From Alphaproteobacteria bacterium (GTDB taxonomy: Bacteria > Pseudomonadota > Alphaproteobacteria > Micavibrionales > Micavibrionaceae), in NCBI GenBank assembly GCA_030147745.1, contig JASBUS010000092.1, forward strand, positions 1 to 33,113: a stretch of 33,113 bases of DNA, written 5' to 3'. The notes below the pieces were generated by a model. It had not been told where the DNA came from, ran no database searches, and saw nothing but the letters and a program-made list of their open reading frames with translations. Of this stretch, positions 7,690 to 17,132 are shown one piece after another. Position 1 is the stretch's first letter; each line of letters opens with the position of its first letter. A program made the position numbers and the translations under genes.

Positions 7690-8454
7690 ATGAAAGATAC
7701 ATGGCGTATAGCACTTGCAGAAGAAAATATGGATGTCGGGCAAATCGACAACATGGTCTTTGGCAATGACACATGTCATTCTTTTCTGGTCTTGATAAAT
7801 CCTGAAAATGAAATTGTTTCTGAACTGCATGGTTATCCGTATAAGAAAACCACCCGCACAGAAGGGCAGTGCCCAAACAGTTATCTAAGCTCACTCGCTG
7901 GGTCAGTTAATATGATGTCCGCTTTTGAAAGCGTTTGCCGCGCTTTGGATGTTGATGATGCTTTCCCGCGTCTAAAGGTGATCAACACAAACGGCAAATG
8001 GCGCACAGATCTGTCTGAAGTGATGCAGGTGGTATTTTCAGGTGACAAACAAACAGTTATGAGTGAATGGCTAGATGCTTGTTCACTAGGCGGAAAAATC
8101 AATAATATGGATTTATTCTATACGCCAGTATCCTATGTCACAGAAAACCGTAAAAACTGTAACACAGCAACGCGTGCCTTTATCCATGCAATGGACATCA
8201 CGGTTGATCAAACAGAATTTTATTTAGAGCCACATGGCTATGAAAACGAAATTAACAAGATCAAAGACCTCGCCGAATTTAATACCCGCGCGCAATATAG
8301 CGAAGCAGATGTGCAGCGTTATCTAGATTACGTCGCACAGAACCTAGCGGCCAATGAACCTGTATTAGCCGACCATAATGTCGATATGCGCGGGAAAAGT
8401 CCTGAGGCTATTACAAAACCACAGCCTGTTATTGCCTTGCCACTTCTAGCTTGA
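7690..8454 (+). CDS. Hypothetical protein, possibly a permuted papain-like fold
   Basis: I do not recognise the family. An in-frame ATG at 7672 gives 260 residues, but the promoter at 7654-7683 overlaps it and no ribosome site fits, so the ATG at 7690 (254 residues, leaderless) is preferred. There is no signal peptide or membrane segment. Numbered from the longer form, the N-terminal part contains C-H-S-F-L-V-L-I-N (35-43) and E-L-H-G (51-54); later come N-C-N-T-A-T-R-A-F (162-170) and an Asp/Glu-rich helix. A His followed much later by N-C-N recalls the permuted papain-like (PPPDE/LRAT-like) cysteine hydrolase arrangement, but that rests on short motifs only. The C-terminus is Pro/Ala-rich. 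It is transcribed alone, ending eight bases before the convergent yejF stop, with no obvious terminator. Confidence 0.6.
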   Translation: MKDTWRIALAEENMDVGQIDNMVFGNDTCHSFLVLINPENEIVSELHGYPYKKTTRTEGQCPNSYLSSLAGSVNMMSAFESVCRALDVDDAFPRLKVINTNGKWRTDLSEVMQVVFSGDKQTVMSEWLDACSLGGKINNMDLFYTPVSYVTENRKNCNTATRAFIHAMDITVDQTEFYLEPHGYENEINKIKDLAEFNTRAQYSEADVQRYLDYVAQNLAANEPVLADHNVDMRGKSPEAITKPQPVIALPLLA

Positions 8455-8462
8455 GTGCAAAT

Positions 8463-10079
8463 TTAATAGAGCGCAGCTTTTAACAATTGCTGCGTATATT
8501 CTTCCTGCGGGTTATCGAATACCTTTTGTGCTTCGCCGCTTTCAACCACTTGTCCGTTTTTCATGACGATGATGCGGTGAGAAAGGGCGCGCACAACGCG
8601 TAAATCATGACTGATGAAAATATAAGACAGGTTATGCGTCTGCTGTAACTTGCGCAACAGCTCAATAACTTGCGATTGGATCGATACATCCAATGCCGAT
8701 GTCGGTTCATCAAGTACTAATAGTTTCGGTTTTAAAACTAAGGCGCGGGCAATCGAAATACGTTGGCGCTGACCACCTGAAAATTCATGCGGGAATCTGT
8801 GACGTGTATCTGGGTCAAGTTCAACGGTTTTAAGCGCGTCAATCACGGCCGCATCACGTTCGCTTTGGCTCATCTTCGGTTGATGGACACGCAGACCTTC
8901 GGCAATAATTTGTCCAACGCTCATACGTGGGGAGAGTGAACCAAACGGGTCTTGGAAAACAATCTGCATATCTTGACGTAAATTACGCAGCTTTTGTCTA
9001 TTTAGCGCATTTACATCCTGACCGCAGAAAACGATTTTGCCATCTGAATTTATCAAACGTAAAATCGCCAAACCAAGCGTGGTTTTTCCTGAACCAGATT
9101 CCCCAACAATACCTAAAGTTTCCCCTTGGTCGAGATGGAAGGAAATATCATCAACGGCCTTCACAAATTTGGTTGGCTTGCCGAAGAAGTTTTTGCTGAG
9201 CGGGAAATAGACCTTCATATTTTCGGCATCAATAATGCGCGGATGATCTTTGCTCATATCGCGCGGCGGTGCATCCCCTGATGGAATGGAATTAATCAGT
9301 TTTTTGGTGTAATCCGCCTTTGGTGCATCAAACAACGCGCTTGTCGCATTGCTCTCAATAATATGGCCATGCTGCATGACGCTGACATGGTCGGCATATT
9401 TTTGTACAACGGGCAGGTCATGGGTAATCATCAACATCGCCATACCAAGCGCGCTTTGTAATTCTTCAAGCAGATCAAGGATTTGTGCCTGTACCGTCAC
9501 ATCAAGCGCTGTGGTTGGTTCATCCGCAATCAACAGGTCAGGTTTATTGGCGAGCGCAATCGCAATCATAATGCGCTGACGCTGCCCGCCTGATAATTCA
9601 TGCGGGTAAGCCTTCATACGTTCTTTTAGCCGCGGTAATTGCACCATATCAAGCAATTCTTTGACGCGTTCACGCAGCGCCGCACCATCCAAATTATCGT
9701 GCAGTTTAATCACTTCGCCAATTTGCTTTTCAATGGTGTGAAGCGGGTTTAGCGATGTTAAAGGCTCTTGGAAAATCATGCCGATTTCATCACCGCGCAA
9801 CTTACGCAAATCTTTTTCAGGCAGGGCGAGAACATTCTGCCCCTTGTAAAGAATTTCACCATTCGGGAAGGATGCTGACGGTGTAAGCAGGCGCATCATC
9901 GCCAAAGCCGTGACGGATTTACCTGACCCAGATTCCCCAACCAAAGCATGGGTTTCACCTTTTTTGATGGTGAGATTTACGTTTTTAACGGCATCCGTAA
10001 CTTGTTTGCCATTGCGAAAGCTAATCGACAAGTCGTTGATTTGCAGTAGGACATCATTTTCTTTTACATCTGTGCTCAT
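8463..10079 (-). CDS. yejF: Peptide/microcin C-type ABC transporter, fused dual ATP-binding protein YejF
   Basis: One 538-residue chain carries two complete ABC ATPase domains: Walker A G-E-S-G-S-G-K-S (48-55), signature L-S-G-G-Q (162-166) and Walker B with L-L-I-A-D-E-P (182-188); then Walker A G-E-S-G-S-G-K-T (326-333), signature F-S-G-G-Q (433-437) and L-L-V-L-D-E-P (453-459). The fused DppD-DppF layout is characteristic of YejF, which powers import of oligopeptides and, in E. coli, microcin C. It is the last gene of yejB-yejE-yejF, starting 12 bases after yejE ends. All catalytic motifs are intact. Confidence 0.93.
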   Translation of the reverse strand: MSTDVKENDVLLQINDLSISFRNGKQVTDAVKNVNLTIKKGETHALVGESGSGKSVTALAMMRLLTPSASFPNGEILYKGQNVLALPEKDLRKLRGDEIGMIFQEPLTSLNPLHTIEKQIGEVIKLHDNLDGAALRERVKELLDMVQLPRLKERMKAYPHELSGGQRQRIMIAIALANKPDLLIADEPTTALDVTVQAQILDLLEELQSALGMAMLMITHDLPVVQKYADHVSVMQHGHIIESNATSALFDAPKADYTKKLINSIPSGDAPPRDMSKDHPRIIDAENMKVYFPLSKNFFGKPTKFVKAVDDISFHLDQGETLGIVGESGSGKTTLGLAILRLINSDGKIVFCGQDVNALNRQKLRNLRQDMQIVFQDPFGSLSPRMSVGQIIAEGLRVHQPKMSQSERDAAVIDALKTVELDPDTRHRFPHEFSGGQRQRISIARALVLKPKLLVLDEPTSALDVSIQSQVIELLRKLQQTHNLSYIFISHDLRVVRALSHRIIVMKNGQVVESGEAQKVFDNPQEEYTQQLLKAALY

Positions 10080-10091
10080 GACCGTCGTCCT

Positions 10092-11120
10092 TTAATGAAT
10101 ATTTTTACGTGGGTCAAAGGCATCACGCACCGCTTCACCAATGAAGGTGAGAAGGGTCAGCATGATAGCAAGCGAAGCAAAGGCCGTCATACCAATCCAT
10201 GGCGCTTCCTTCACATAGTTTTTACCTTGTTTCAGCAATTCGCCAATCGAGGCTGAACCCGGCGGCATCCCAAGGCCAAGGAAATCTAAACTGGTCAAAG
10301 CAACAATTGAGTCCGTCAAAATAAACGGCATGAAGGTCAATGTCGCGACCATCGCATTTGGTAAAACGTGACGATACATAATGGTTAGGTTCGATACGCC
10401 AAGCGCCTTCGCTGCGCGTACATATTCAAAATTACGTGCCCGTAAAAATTCCGCACGGACAAGGTCAACCAAGCGCACCCATGAGAAAAGCAGCAAGATC
10501 AAAAGTAATGTCCAAAAACCCGGCACGAACATCGCTGAGAAAATGATCAAGATATAAAGGCTTGGTAGAGACGACCAAATCTCAATCAAACGCTGCATGA
10601 TCAAATCTGTCTTGCCGCCATAATAACCTTGAAACGCGCCCGCAATAATGCCAATCACTGAACTGCATAACGTCAAAATTAAACCGAACAGAATGGATAT
10701 ACGGAAGCCATAAAGCATACGCGCAAAAACATCGCGCCCTTGATCGTCCGTGCCTAATATATTCACCATATCTGGTGGGGCGGGGGCAGGTTGTGATAAG
10801 TCATAATTGATTGAGTTGTAAGAAAACCTGATTGGCGGCCAAACCATCCAACCTTTTTCTTCGATTAGCTCTTTAGCGAAACTATCGCGATAATCTGTCG
10901 CGGTTTCAAAGTCACCACCAAAGGTCGTTTCAGGATATTCCACAAATGTCGGGAAATAATATGCACCATCATATTTAACCAATAACGGTTTATCATTCGC
11001 GATAAATTCCGCGCCGAGGCAAATAAAGAATAGGGCAATAAAGAGCCAGAAGCTGTAATAGCCACGTTTGTTAGCCTTGAATAATGCAAGACGGCGTTGT
11101 GTGATCGGGGATAAAATCAT
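10092..11120 (-). CDS. yejE: Peptide ABC transporter permease YejE
   Basis: The 342-residue inner-membrane permease has an N-terminal membrane helix (about 22-40), a large periplasmic loop with the YejE-typical [11 protein letters not shown] and Y-Y-F-P-T-F, then five further helices with the permease EAA loop [10 protein letters not shown] that contacts the ATPase. The C-terminus keeps the family ending D-A-F-D-P-R. It belongs to the DppC/OppC superfamily. Its ATG overlaps the yejB stop by four bases (ATGA), so the two are probably translationally coupled, and yejF follows 12 bases later. Substrates are most likely short peptides; a periplasmic binding protein is needed but not encoded beside it. 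Confidence 0.93.
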   Translation of the reverse strand: MILSPITQRRLALFKANKRGYYSFWLFIALFFICLGAEFIANDKPLLVKYDGAYYFPTFVEYPETTFGGDFETATDYRDSFAKELIEEKGWMVWPPIRFSYNSINYDLSQPAPAPPDMVNILGTDDQGRDVFARMLYGFRISILFGLILTLCSSVIGIIAGAFQGYYGGKTDLIMQRLIEIWSSLPSLYILIIFSAMFVPGFWTLLLILLLFSWVRLVDLVRAEFLRARNFEYVRAAKALGVSNLTIMYRHVLPNAMVATLTFMPFILTDSIVALTSLDFLGLGMPPGSASIGELLKQGKNYVKEAPWIGMTAFASLAIMLTLLTFIGEAVRDAFDPRKNIH

Positions 11121-12217
11121 GTGCGCGCCTCGAAATCAATACGTGGGTCAACCATAACATAAACAACGTCACGAAGAATCGCCATGGCCAAACCAATTAA
11201 CGCATAAAAATAAAGCGTACCTAAGACCACAGGATAATCACGGTTGATGATGGCTTCATAACCAAGCAGGCCAAGCCCATCAAGGGAGAAGATTACCTCA
11301 ATCAACAATGACCCAGTAAAGAAGATCGAGACAAAAGCCGCAGGGAAGCCCGCAATAACAATCAGCATCGCATTGCGGAAGACATGCTTATAAAGAACGT
11401 CTTTTTCTTTTAAACCTTTGGCGCGCGCCGTTAGAACATATTGCTTATTAATCTCATCAAGGAATGAGTTTTTCGTCAGCATGGTGAGGCTCGCAAAGCC
11501 GCTAATTACCATCGCTGCGGTTGGCAAAACCATATGCCATGCGTAATCGAGGGCAAGCTGAATAAAGTTCATATCATCGGCGTTGTCTGACACTAAGCCC
11601 CGAAGTGGAAACCATTCTAAATAACGCCCACCTGCGAAAAGGATGATCAGCAAAATCGCAAACATAAAGGATGGAATAGCATAGCCGATAAAGATAAATG
11701 CGCTGCTCCACATATCGAAAGCTTGGCCATCTTTGACGGCTTTTTTAATGCCGAGTGGAATGGATACTAAATAGATGATCAATGTCGACCATAGGCCGAG
11801 CGAGATTGATACGGGCATTTTTTCAAGGACAAGGCCCAATACATCAATGTCGCGATAATAACTTGTACCAAGGTCAAAACGTAAATAATTAATCACCATA
11901 TCGAAAAAGCGAATATAGGCAGGCTTATCAAAGCCATACATCGCTTCTAATTCTTTGATAAATTCAGGGTCTAAACCTTGTGCGCCTTTATAGGCAGATG
12001 TCGCGGCGCTGCCGCCGCTTTGACCTGCCGCGCTGCTAATGTCACTGCCGCCGCCTGCGAAGCTTGAGGTCGCGCTCGTATTATGTCCCTGCAATTCCGC
12101 GATCATGCGCTCAACAGGGCCGCCAGGGACGAACTGAATAATCACAAAGCTGACCAGCATGATGCCGAGCAGCGTTGGAAGAAGAAGCAATAGTCGTTTG
12201 AAAATATAATTTGCCAT
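11117..12217 (-). CDS. yejB: Peptide ABC transporter permease YejB
   Basis: This DppB/OppB-type permease is first in yejBEF. The M-A-N-Y-I-F-K-R-L start is family-like and gives 366 residues, near the 364 of E. coli YejB; longer in-frame starts at 12289 (TTG) and 12274 were rejected because their extra residues look non-coding. The first helix (about 10-30) ends in the F-V-P-G-G-P-V-E-R motif of OppB permeases. A Ser/Gly/Ala-rich insert (about 45-78) precedes the Y-G-F-D-K-P segment. The EAA loop reads [10 protein letters not shown]. The operon lacks yejA: upstream lies a divergent unrelated gene, so the substrate-binding protein must be encoded elsewhere. Confidence 0.92.
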   Translation of the reverse strand: MANYIFKRLLLLLPTLLGIMLVSFVIIQFVPGGPVERMIAELQGHNTSATSSFAGGGSDISSAAGQSGGSAATSAYKGAQGLDPEFIKELEAMYGFDKPAYIRFFDMVINYLRFDLGTSYYRDIDVLGLVLEKMPVSISLGLWSTLIIYLVSIPLGIKKAVKDGQAFDMWSSAFIFIGYAIPSFMFAILLIILFAGGRYLEWFPLRGLVSDNADDMNFIQLALDYAWHMVLPTAAMVISGFASLTMLTKNSFLDEINKQYVLTARAKGLKEKDVLYKHVFRNAMLIVIAGFPAAFVSIFFTGSLLIEVIFSLDGLGLLGYEAIINRDYPVVLGTLYFYALIGLAMAILRDVVYVMVDPRIDFEART

Positions 12218-12335
12218 GCGCGTATTATCCTGCGCCGCGCTTAAATGGACAAGGTGGCACTGAAACTTATCCATTGCAAAATTGTGCAAGGCTAACTATC
12301 CTTAAAACAGGTTATAATTTAGGAAGGTATCTATA

Positions 12336-13097
12336 GTGGTTTGGCTTATTATTTGGCTGGTTCTAGCACTCTCAATACTTGTTTTGACATTCTGGACATA
12401 TGCGATTCTGATTAAGCAGAAAGCTGTATGGAAATCATTCGCAGCGAAGAATAAGCTTAAAGTCAGTAATCGAAAGATTTTACAGTCGCCTGATATTGAA
12501 GGCATGTATAAAGGTTTGCCGCTGCAAATATTCTCTGAACGTCAGGCGATGCCTGATGGCCGCGGCGTACAATATCGCACCATTATTCAATTTGTTTTGA
12601 AACCAAATATGCCAACGGAAGGTGTAATCGCTAGCCGTCACTTCACACCATTTGTCACAAATTTGGGTTTGCCGAAAAAATGGCCGTTACCGAAAGATGT
12701 GAAATGGAAAGAACAGCCATTAGCGCGCGCAGGCGTTGCGGCACGTTTAGAAACCTTCTTAACGCCAGATCGTTTGAAAGCATTGGAAATCGTTTCAAAT
12801 ATGCAGCGTTCAAATTTTGTGTTTATCTTTGATGAAACCGATGCATATCTTCGTGTGGAATCGCCAGACCCACTAGATAACGAAGAGCGCATGGATCGCG
12901 TTATTCAAAAAATTCATGCTGTGGCACAGGCCTTGGTCGTGAAAGATGAAGAAATCGAAGGCTTTAATGAGTTAGCTGGCCGCGAAGAAGCATTCGATTC
13001 CATTCATGACTTTGAAGAAACCGCTCAGGATGATGCGGATGAAGATGAAGATGATTTAGGCCAGCAAAAAGTCAGCCAGAAATTAGGTGCAGAATAA
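12336..13097 (+). CDS. Hypothetical membrane-anchored protein with acidic C-terminus
   Basis: Starts with GTG at 12336, eight bases after a strong AGGAAGG (12321-12327). The 253-residue product has one N-terminal membrane helix (about 2-25), then a soluble, presumably cytoplasmic domain (30-210) with alternating beta and helix propensity, and a strongly acidic tail (about 213-243, many Asp/Glu). No catalytic motif is evident and I do not recognise the family. It is divergent from yejB and ends at a bidirectional terminator, so it is probably a single-gene transcript. A TATAAT at 12313-12318 may be a -10 element, but I see no matching -35. Confidence 0.75.
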   Translation: MVWLIIWLVLALSILVLTFWTYAILIKQKAVWKSFAAKNKLKVSNRKILQSPDIEGMYKGLPLQIFSERQAMPDGRGVQYRTIIQFVLKPNMPTEGVIASRHFTPFVTNLGLPKKWPLPKDVKWKEQPLARAGVAARLETFLTPDRLKALEIVSNMQRSNFVFIFDETDAYLRVESPDPLDNEERMDRVIQKIHAVAQALVVKDEEIEGFNELAGREEAFDSIHDFEETAQDDADEDEDDLGQQKVSQKLGAE

Positions 13098-13100
13098 ATA

Positions 13101-13133
13101 AAAAAGAGCGGCGCAATGGCCGCTCTTTTTTTT
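13101..13133. terminator. Bidirectional rho-independent terminator
   Basis: A 12-bp perfect stem (13101-13112 with 13119-13130), six-base loop, with five A's at its left end and eight T's (13126-13133) on the right. It lies between the convergent genes at 12336 and 13142. Confidence 0.92.
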
Positions 13134-13141
13134 GTCTTTCT

Positions 13142-14737
13142 TTATGCGGCGAGCGCCTTATTGGTATCAAACACCGCGCCAAAGGCTGCAATCTCTTTCC
13201 CATTAAAGCTTTGCGCATGATCCGCAAAATTGAATATGCATTCCACATGCTGTCCTTCATAGCTGCGCGTGAAAGCGAGGAGGGTATCACTGCCTGTCTC
13301 AACAAAGCGAATATCCCCCTTAACAAGTGCAGGCAAGGTTTTGCGTTTTTGCAAAAAGGCACGTGTGAAGTTCAATACTGAATTCGGGTCTTGATCCTGC
13401 GTCGCGGCATCTTTACCAATATGTTTATCAGATATCGGCAGCCATGGTTTTACTGTATGCGTTGAAAAACCAAAATTAGTCTTCGCATCAGCTGACCAAA
13501 TCATCGGCGTACGGCAGCCATCGCGGCCTTGCCATTTCGGATAAAGGTAAATGCCCCATGGGTCTTGCAAATCTTCATAGGCAAGCTCTGCTTCGGGTAG
13601 GCCAAGTTCTTCACCTTGATAGATGAAGACTGTGCCGCGTAATGATGTCAGCAGTGCAATCAGCATCTTGGCGAAGTTGGGGTTAAATTCACCGTTATTT
13701 TGTTTACCCCAGCGGGATACCACGCGGACCACATCATGGTTACAAAACGCCCATGCAGGCCAGCCGGCTTCGTCTAACGCTTCATAATATTCAAGCGGTT
13801 CACGAATGGTCTCCGCGGTTAGTTTTTTGTCCTGACCAACCATCAGCGACAAATTGTAACAGGTGTGCAGCATCGAATCGCCAGCGGTATAACGGCCAGA
13901 TGCGCGCAATGGATCATCTTCACCCACTTCACCAACGGTCATCGTCGCATTATATTCATCCATCAGACTGCGGATGCGTTTAAGGAAGTCATAGACTTCT
14001 GGCTGCGCTTTATCAAATTTGTGATATTGCATGTTATACGGGTCAAGATGGTCAAGCTGCGTATTGCCAAAATTCGCTTCAGCCGCAGGGTTGTCTTGTA
14101 AGCTTAGGTGATGGAAATAATGTGACATCGCATCAAGGCGGAAACCATCGACGCCGCGTTCCAACCAAAAACGGCAGGCATCAAGCACAGCATCTTGCAC
14201 GTCAGGATTATGCAGGTTTAAATCGGCCTGCGATGTCAGGAAACTGTGCAGATAATATTGCCCGCGATGGGAATCATATTGCCATGCACTGCCGCCAAAA
14301 ACGGATAACCAGTTATTCGGCGCTGTGCCATCAGCCTTTGGATTTTCCCAGACATACCAATCGGATTTTGGATTGTCGCGGCTTTGGCGGCTTTCATCAA
14401 ACCATGGATGTTGGTCAGATGTATGTGAAAGCACCATATCAATAATGACTTTTATGCCATGATCATGCGCGGCGCTGACGAAAGCATCAAAGTCTGACAA
14501 ATCACCGAAGAGGGGATCAACATCACAATAATCAGACACATCATAACCAAAATCCTTCATAGGGGATTTTTGGAATGGAGAAAGCCAGATCGCATCAACA
14601 CCAAGTGAGGCAATATAATCCATCTTACCCGTAATGCCCGGTAAATCACCCGTGCCATTGCCAGATGAATCGCAATAACTACGTGGATAGATTTGGTAAA
14701 TTACGGCGCCTTTCCACCAGTCTTTATCAATGCTCAT
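13142..14737 (-). CDS. GH13 alpha-glucosidase / oligo-1,6-glucosidase type
   Basis: The 531-residue glycoside hydrolase of the alpha-amylase clan shows the four GH13 conserved regions: D-M-V-L-S-H-T-S-D; G-F-R-L-D-A with nucleophile Asp202; T-V-G-E-V-G with acid/base Glu270; and F-C-N-H-D with His334-Asp335. The opening W-W-K-G-A-V-I-Y-Q-I-Y-P-R-S-Y and the G-Y-D-V-S-D-Y segment are typical of exo-acting alpha-glucosidases, including the alphaproteobacterial GH13_23 group. No signal peptide is seen, so it probably acts in the cytoplasm on imported maltooligosaccharides or sucrose-type sugars. The start at 14737 has AGAGGGG eight bases upstream; an ATG at 14758 is an alternative without one. 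There is no sugar transporter next to it. The precise linkage preference cannot be read from sequence. Confidence 0.92.
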   Translation of the reverse strand: MSIDKDWWKGAVIYQIYPRSYCDSSGNGTGDLPGITGKMDYIASLGVDAIWLSPFQKSPMKDFGYDVSDYCDVDPLFGDLSDFDAFVSAAHDHGIKVIIDMVLSHTSDQHPWFDESRQSRDNPKSDWYVWENPKADGTAPNNWLSVFGGSAWQYDSHRGQYYLHSFLTSQADLNLHNPDVQDAVLDACRFWLERGVDGFRLDAMSHYFHHLSLQDNPAAEANFGNTQLDHLDPYNMQYHKFDKAQPEVYDFLKRIRSLMDEYNATMTVGEVGEDDPLRASGRYTAGDSMLHTCYNLSLMVGQDKKLTAETIREPLEYYEALDEAGWPAWAFCNHDVVRVVSRWGKQNNGEFNPNFAKMLIALLTSLRGTVFIYQGEELGLPEAELAYEDLQDPWGIYLYPKWQGRDGCRTPMIWSADAKTNFGFSTHTVKPWLPISDKHIGKDAATQDQDPNSVLNFTRAFLQKRKTLPALVKGDIRFVETGSDTLLAFTRSYEGQHVECIFNFADHAQSFNGKEIAAFGAVFDTNKALAA

Positions 14738-14796
14738 ATTATAAACCCCTCTCGTCATAAATAATGGTCTAGATCATGATGAGAGTAATTTAATAT

Positions 14797-14823
14797 AAAA
14801 AAGGCCAGTTTAACACTGGCCTT
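14797..14823 (-). terminator. Rho-independent terminator after peptidylprolyl isomerase gene
   Basis: A 9-bp perfect stem (14801-14809 with 14815-14823) with a five-base loop. On the minus strand it is followed by six T's, placing it 28 bases after the isomerase stop. Confidence 0.85.
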
Positions 14824-14850
14824 AATCGAAACGATGTTTTTATCAGCACA

Positions 14851-15384
14851 TTATTCTGCAAGGTCTGCAGCAATGCTTGCTTTGATAATTTTGTCTGGGT
14901 TTGCAGGTGGCTCACCTTTTTCGATCATGTCGACATATTTCATGCCTTCAACAACTTGACCCCAAACAGTGTATTGACCGTTAAGGAAGCTTGCATCATC
15001 AAAACAAATGAAGAATTGTGAGTTCGCTGAATCAGGGTGTCCTGCACGTGCCATACCGACTGTACCGCGACCATAGTTATAATCGCTAAATTCTGCCTTA
15101 AGGTCTGGCAGACCAGAACCACCAGTGCCTGTACCTGTCGGGTCACCTGATTGCGCCATAAAGCCGCTAATCACACGGTGCCAAACGATGCCATCATAGA
15201 AACCTTCACGTGTAAGCTTTTTAATACGTTCCACATGATTCGGGGCAATGTCAGGAAGTAATTTGATTTCGACACGGCCGTAATCAAGGTCAAGGTAAAG
15301 TAGATTTTCTTTGTCTGTATCTGCGTAAGCAGCGCTGCTAGCGGTCATAATTAAACTCCAAACCAATAGTAATAGTTTTCGCAT
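14851..15384 (-). CDS. Periplasmic cyclophilin-type peptidylprolyl cis-trans isomerase
   Basis: The 177-residue protein has an N-terminal signal peptide (about 1-21, ending S-A-A-Y-A before D) and a compact cyclophilin domain. Family motifs present are F-Y-D-G-I-V-W-H-R-V-I-S-G-F-M (the catalytic Arg is in H-R-V-I), Q-S-G-D-P, S-Q-F-F-I and the N-G-Q-Y-T-V-W-G-Q-V-V turn. It should catalyse proline isomerisation in secreted proteins, as PpiA does. The gene stands alone, divergent from the beta-propeller gene, with its own terminator. The short length matches bacterial periplasmic cyclophilins. Confidence 0.93.
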   Translation of the reverse strand: MRKLLLLVWSLIMTASSAAYADTDKENLLYLDLDYGRVEIKLLPDIAPNHVERIKKLTREGFYDGIVWHRVISGFMAQSGDPTGTGTGGSGLPDLKAEFSDYNYGRGTVGMARAGHPDSANSQFFICFDDASFLNGQYTVWGQVVEGMKYVDMIEKGEPPANPDKIIKASIAADLAE

Positions 15385-15505
15385 AGTATTCCCAAGTTAT
15401 TTGTTAGGTCCTCATAATATGCTTTATTCCTGCCATAGCTTGCCTTAACATGCAAGCAGCACTAAGTTTTATACGCAAGATTATATGTGTATACAGGGAA
15501 ATAGC

Positions 15506-16687
15506 ATGAAATATACATCTACTTTATTCGCTTTATTCGTCTTAATCATTATGCCGCTGCACGCTTTTGCGCAGAGCAATGTCACCATGGATGATTTGTT
15601 AAAACAAAAAGACGAATCTCTTATGGTTCAAAAATATAGCTATAACAATACAGAGCCGCCAAAGCTTGAGATTGTCGCTGAACTTGATTTCCGCCCTGCG
15701 AATATCGCGCTATCGCAAGATGGTCGTATATTTCTAACAACGCATCCTGTTGATCATTATAAATATGCATTGGTTGAATTATTGCCTGACGGTTCGGTTA
15801 AGCCATATCCAAACGAAGATTGGTCAACCAAGCCAGATAAACAAGGTAAGGGCATGACGGCCGCAATTGGCCTTTCCGTTACATTTGAAGATGAAATGTT
15901 CATACTTGATCTTGGCAGCCCTGAACACCAAGCTAAAATTGTTTCATGGGACATGACCAATGAAATTTTGGCTGATACTTATTACATCCCGAACCACGTC
16001 ACCACGCCGCAAAGCTTTTTCCAAGATTTAACGGTCGATTGGACAAAACGTTATTTCTATGTCGCGGATATGGGGCAGGCGGATTTAGCTAAACCTGCGC
16101 GTCCTGCAATTTTAACCATGGGGCAGTTAACAGGGTACACACGCCGCTTACTTGATTCGCATCCCGCTTTGATGCCGACAGATGCGCCTGTAAAAGTCGA
16201 TGGACAAGAAATTCATGCCGCAGACGGTAGCGTTGTTAAGGCGGGTCTGAACCCGATTACATTGCTGCCACTGCGCAGCTGGTTCTATCTTGCACCAATG
16301 GGTGAGGGCATGGTTTATAAAATCCGCACCTATCATCTATTGGACGAAGAACTCAGCGAAGAAGACTTGGCTGAAAAGCTTGTTCCCGTTGGTAAGAAGC
16401 CAGCAAGCGATGGCATGACCATTGATGCGGCAGGGAATATCTATATGGGTGACCTTGAACATAACGCGATTGTCGTTATGGATTCAAACGGCGAAACAAA
16501 ACCTTATTTGCAAGACGAGCGCCTGAAATGGGTTGATGGTTTTGCCTTTGGTCCAGATGGTTATCTATACATCACCATCAACCAACTGCATAAATCACCG
16601 CTACTAAATGGCGGTAAGGAAGAAGGCAAGCCACCATATTATGTGGCACGCTTTAAGCCATTGGCAGCAGGTGCATTAAGCCGATAA
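15506..16687 (+). CDS. Secreted yellow/major royal jelly protein-like beta-propeller
   Basis: The 393-residue protein begins with a clear signal peptide (about 1-22, ending A-F-A). The chosen ATG has AGGGAA five bases upstream; an ATG at 15485 only adds residues before the signal. The mature part resembles the yellow/MRJP (L-dopachrome tautomerase-related) family: repeated beta blades with R-P-A-N-I-A-L-S-Q-D-G-R-I-F-L, the Q-D-L-T-V-D segment, a Y-F-Y-V-A-D stretch and, near the end, D-G-M-T-I-D-A-A-G-N-I-Y and W-V-D-G-F-A-F-G-P-D-G-Y-L-Y. In insects these proteins bind amines or act on melanin intermediates; bacterial members have no settled function and resemble SMP-30-type sugar lactonases in fold. 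The gene is transcribed alone and ends 11 bases before a convergent gene. Confidence 0.8.
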   Translation: MKYTSTLFALFVLIIMPLHAFAQSNVTMDDLLKQKDESLMVQKYSYNNTEPPKLEIVAELDFRPANIALSQDGRIFLTTHPVDHYKYALVELLPDGSVKPYPNEDWSTKPDKQGKGMTAAIGLSVTFEDEMFILDLGSPEHQAKIVSWDMTNEILADTYYIPNHVTTPQSFFQDLTVDWTKRYFYVADMGQADLAKPARPAILTMGQLTGYTRRLLDSHPALMPTDAPVKVDGQEIHAADGSVVKAGLNPITLLPLRSWFYLAPMGEGMVYKIRTYHLLDEELSEEDLAEKLVPVGKKPASDGMTIDAAGNIYMGDLEHNAIVVMDSNGETKPYLQDERLKWVDGFAFGPDGYLYITINQLHKSPLLNGGKEEGKPPYYVARFKPLAAGALSR

Positions 16688-16698
16688 AAACTGTTTGA

Positions 16699-17088
16699 CT
16701 AAGGCGCCATATTGCGGCGTTGACGTTGAATTTCGCGGCGCTCTGTCGCTGCATCTTCAACATCATCAGGGATACTTGTATTACGAAGCTCTATAAACTG
16801 GCTATCGTCAATATCTTCCCCCGCATGTGAAAGAATATACATTAATGTATTGGTACAGGCGCGCATGCAGCCTGGCTTACGGTCGAGCAAGTTGACGTAG
16901 AAAACTTCATAAAGTGCACCGCCATCTGCCAATAGGGCTTCACGTAGCGCGGTTTTATCTTCAGGAACGCTTTGACCAATATCAGTGAATGTCTTGTCTA
17001 AAGCATCTTCAACGCGCTGTTTTGTCTCAGCTGCATCTGCGAATTCTTTTTGAAAATTAATGCCGTGGCAATTGCAATCATATGGCAT
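16699..17088 (-). CDS. Small Cys-motif hypothetical protein, probably iron-regulated
   Basis: The 129-residue protein is not one I recognise. It has C-N-C-H near the N-terminus (Cys5, Cys7, His8) and G-C-M-R-A-C further on (Cys74, Cys78), a helical middle and an acidic, then Arg-rich tail (Q-R-Q-R-R-N). The C-x-C ... C-x3-C layout suggests metal or iron-sulfur binding; it differs from Bfd-type ferredoxin (CxC then CxxC about 31-34 residues later) in spacing and length. A strong Fur-box match lies 45-63 bases upstream, overlapping a plausible promoter for this gene (TTGAGA at 17148-17153, minus strand). I infer Fur repression under iron-replete conditions. There is no signal peptide, so it is likely cytoplasmic. 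The function is unknown. Confidence 0.7.
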   Translation of the reverse strand: MPYDCNCHGINFQKEFADAAETKQRVEDALDKTFTDIGQSVPEDKTALREALLADGGALYEVFYVNLLDRKPGCMRACTNTLMYILSHAGEDIDDSQFIELRNTSIPDDVEDAATERREIQRQRRNMAP

Positions 17089-17132
17089 GGTCTGTCCTGT
17101 TCAGTTACGTTTTTTTTATTTTTTATAATGGC

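Noticed and set aside
12218-12289. Extended YejB start (TTG at 12289 or ATG at 12274)
   Set aside because: Extra residues look like translated promoter; the start at 12217 gives the usual family length.
16699-17088. Identification as Bfd (bacterioferritin-associated ferredoxin)
   Set aside because: Cys spacing (C-x-C, then C-x3-C 67 residues later) and length do not fit Bfd.
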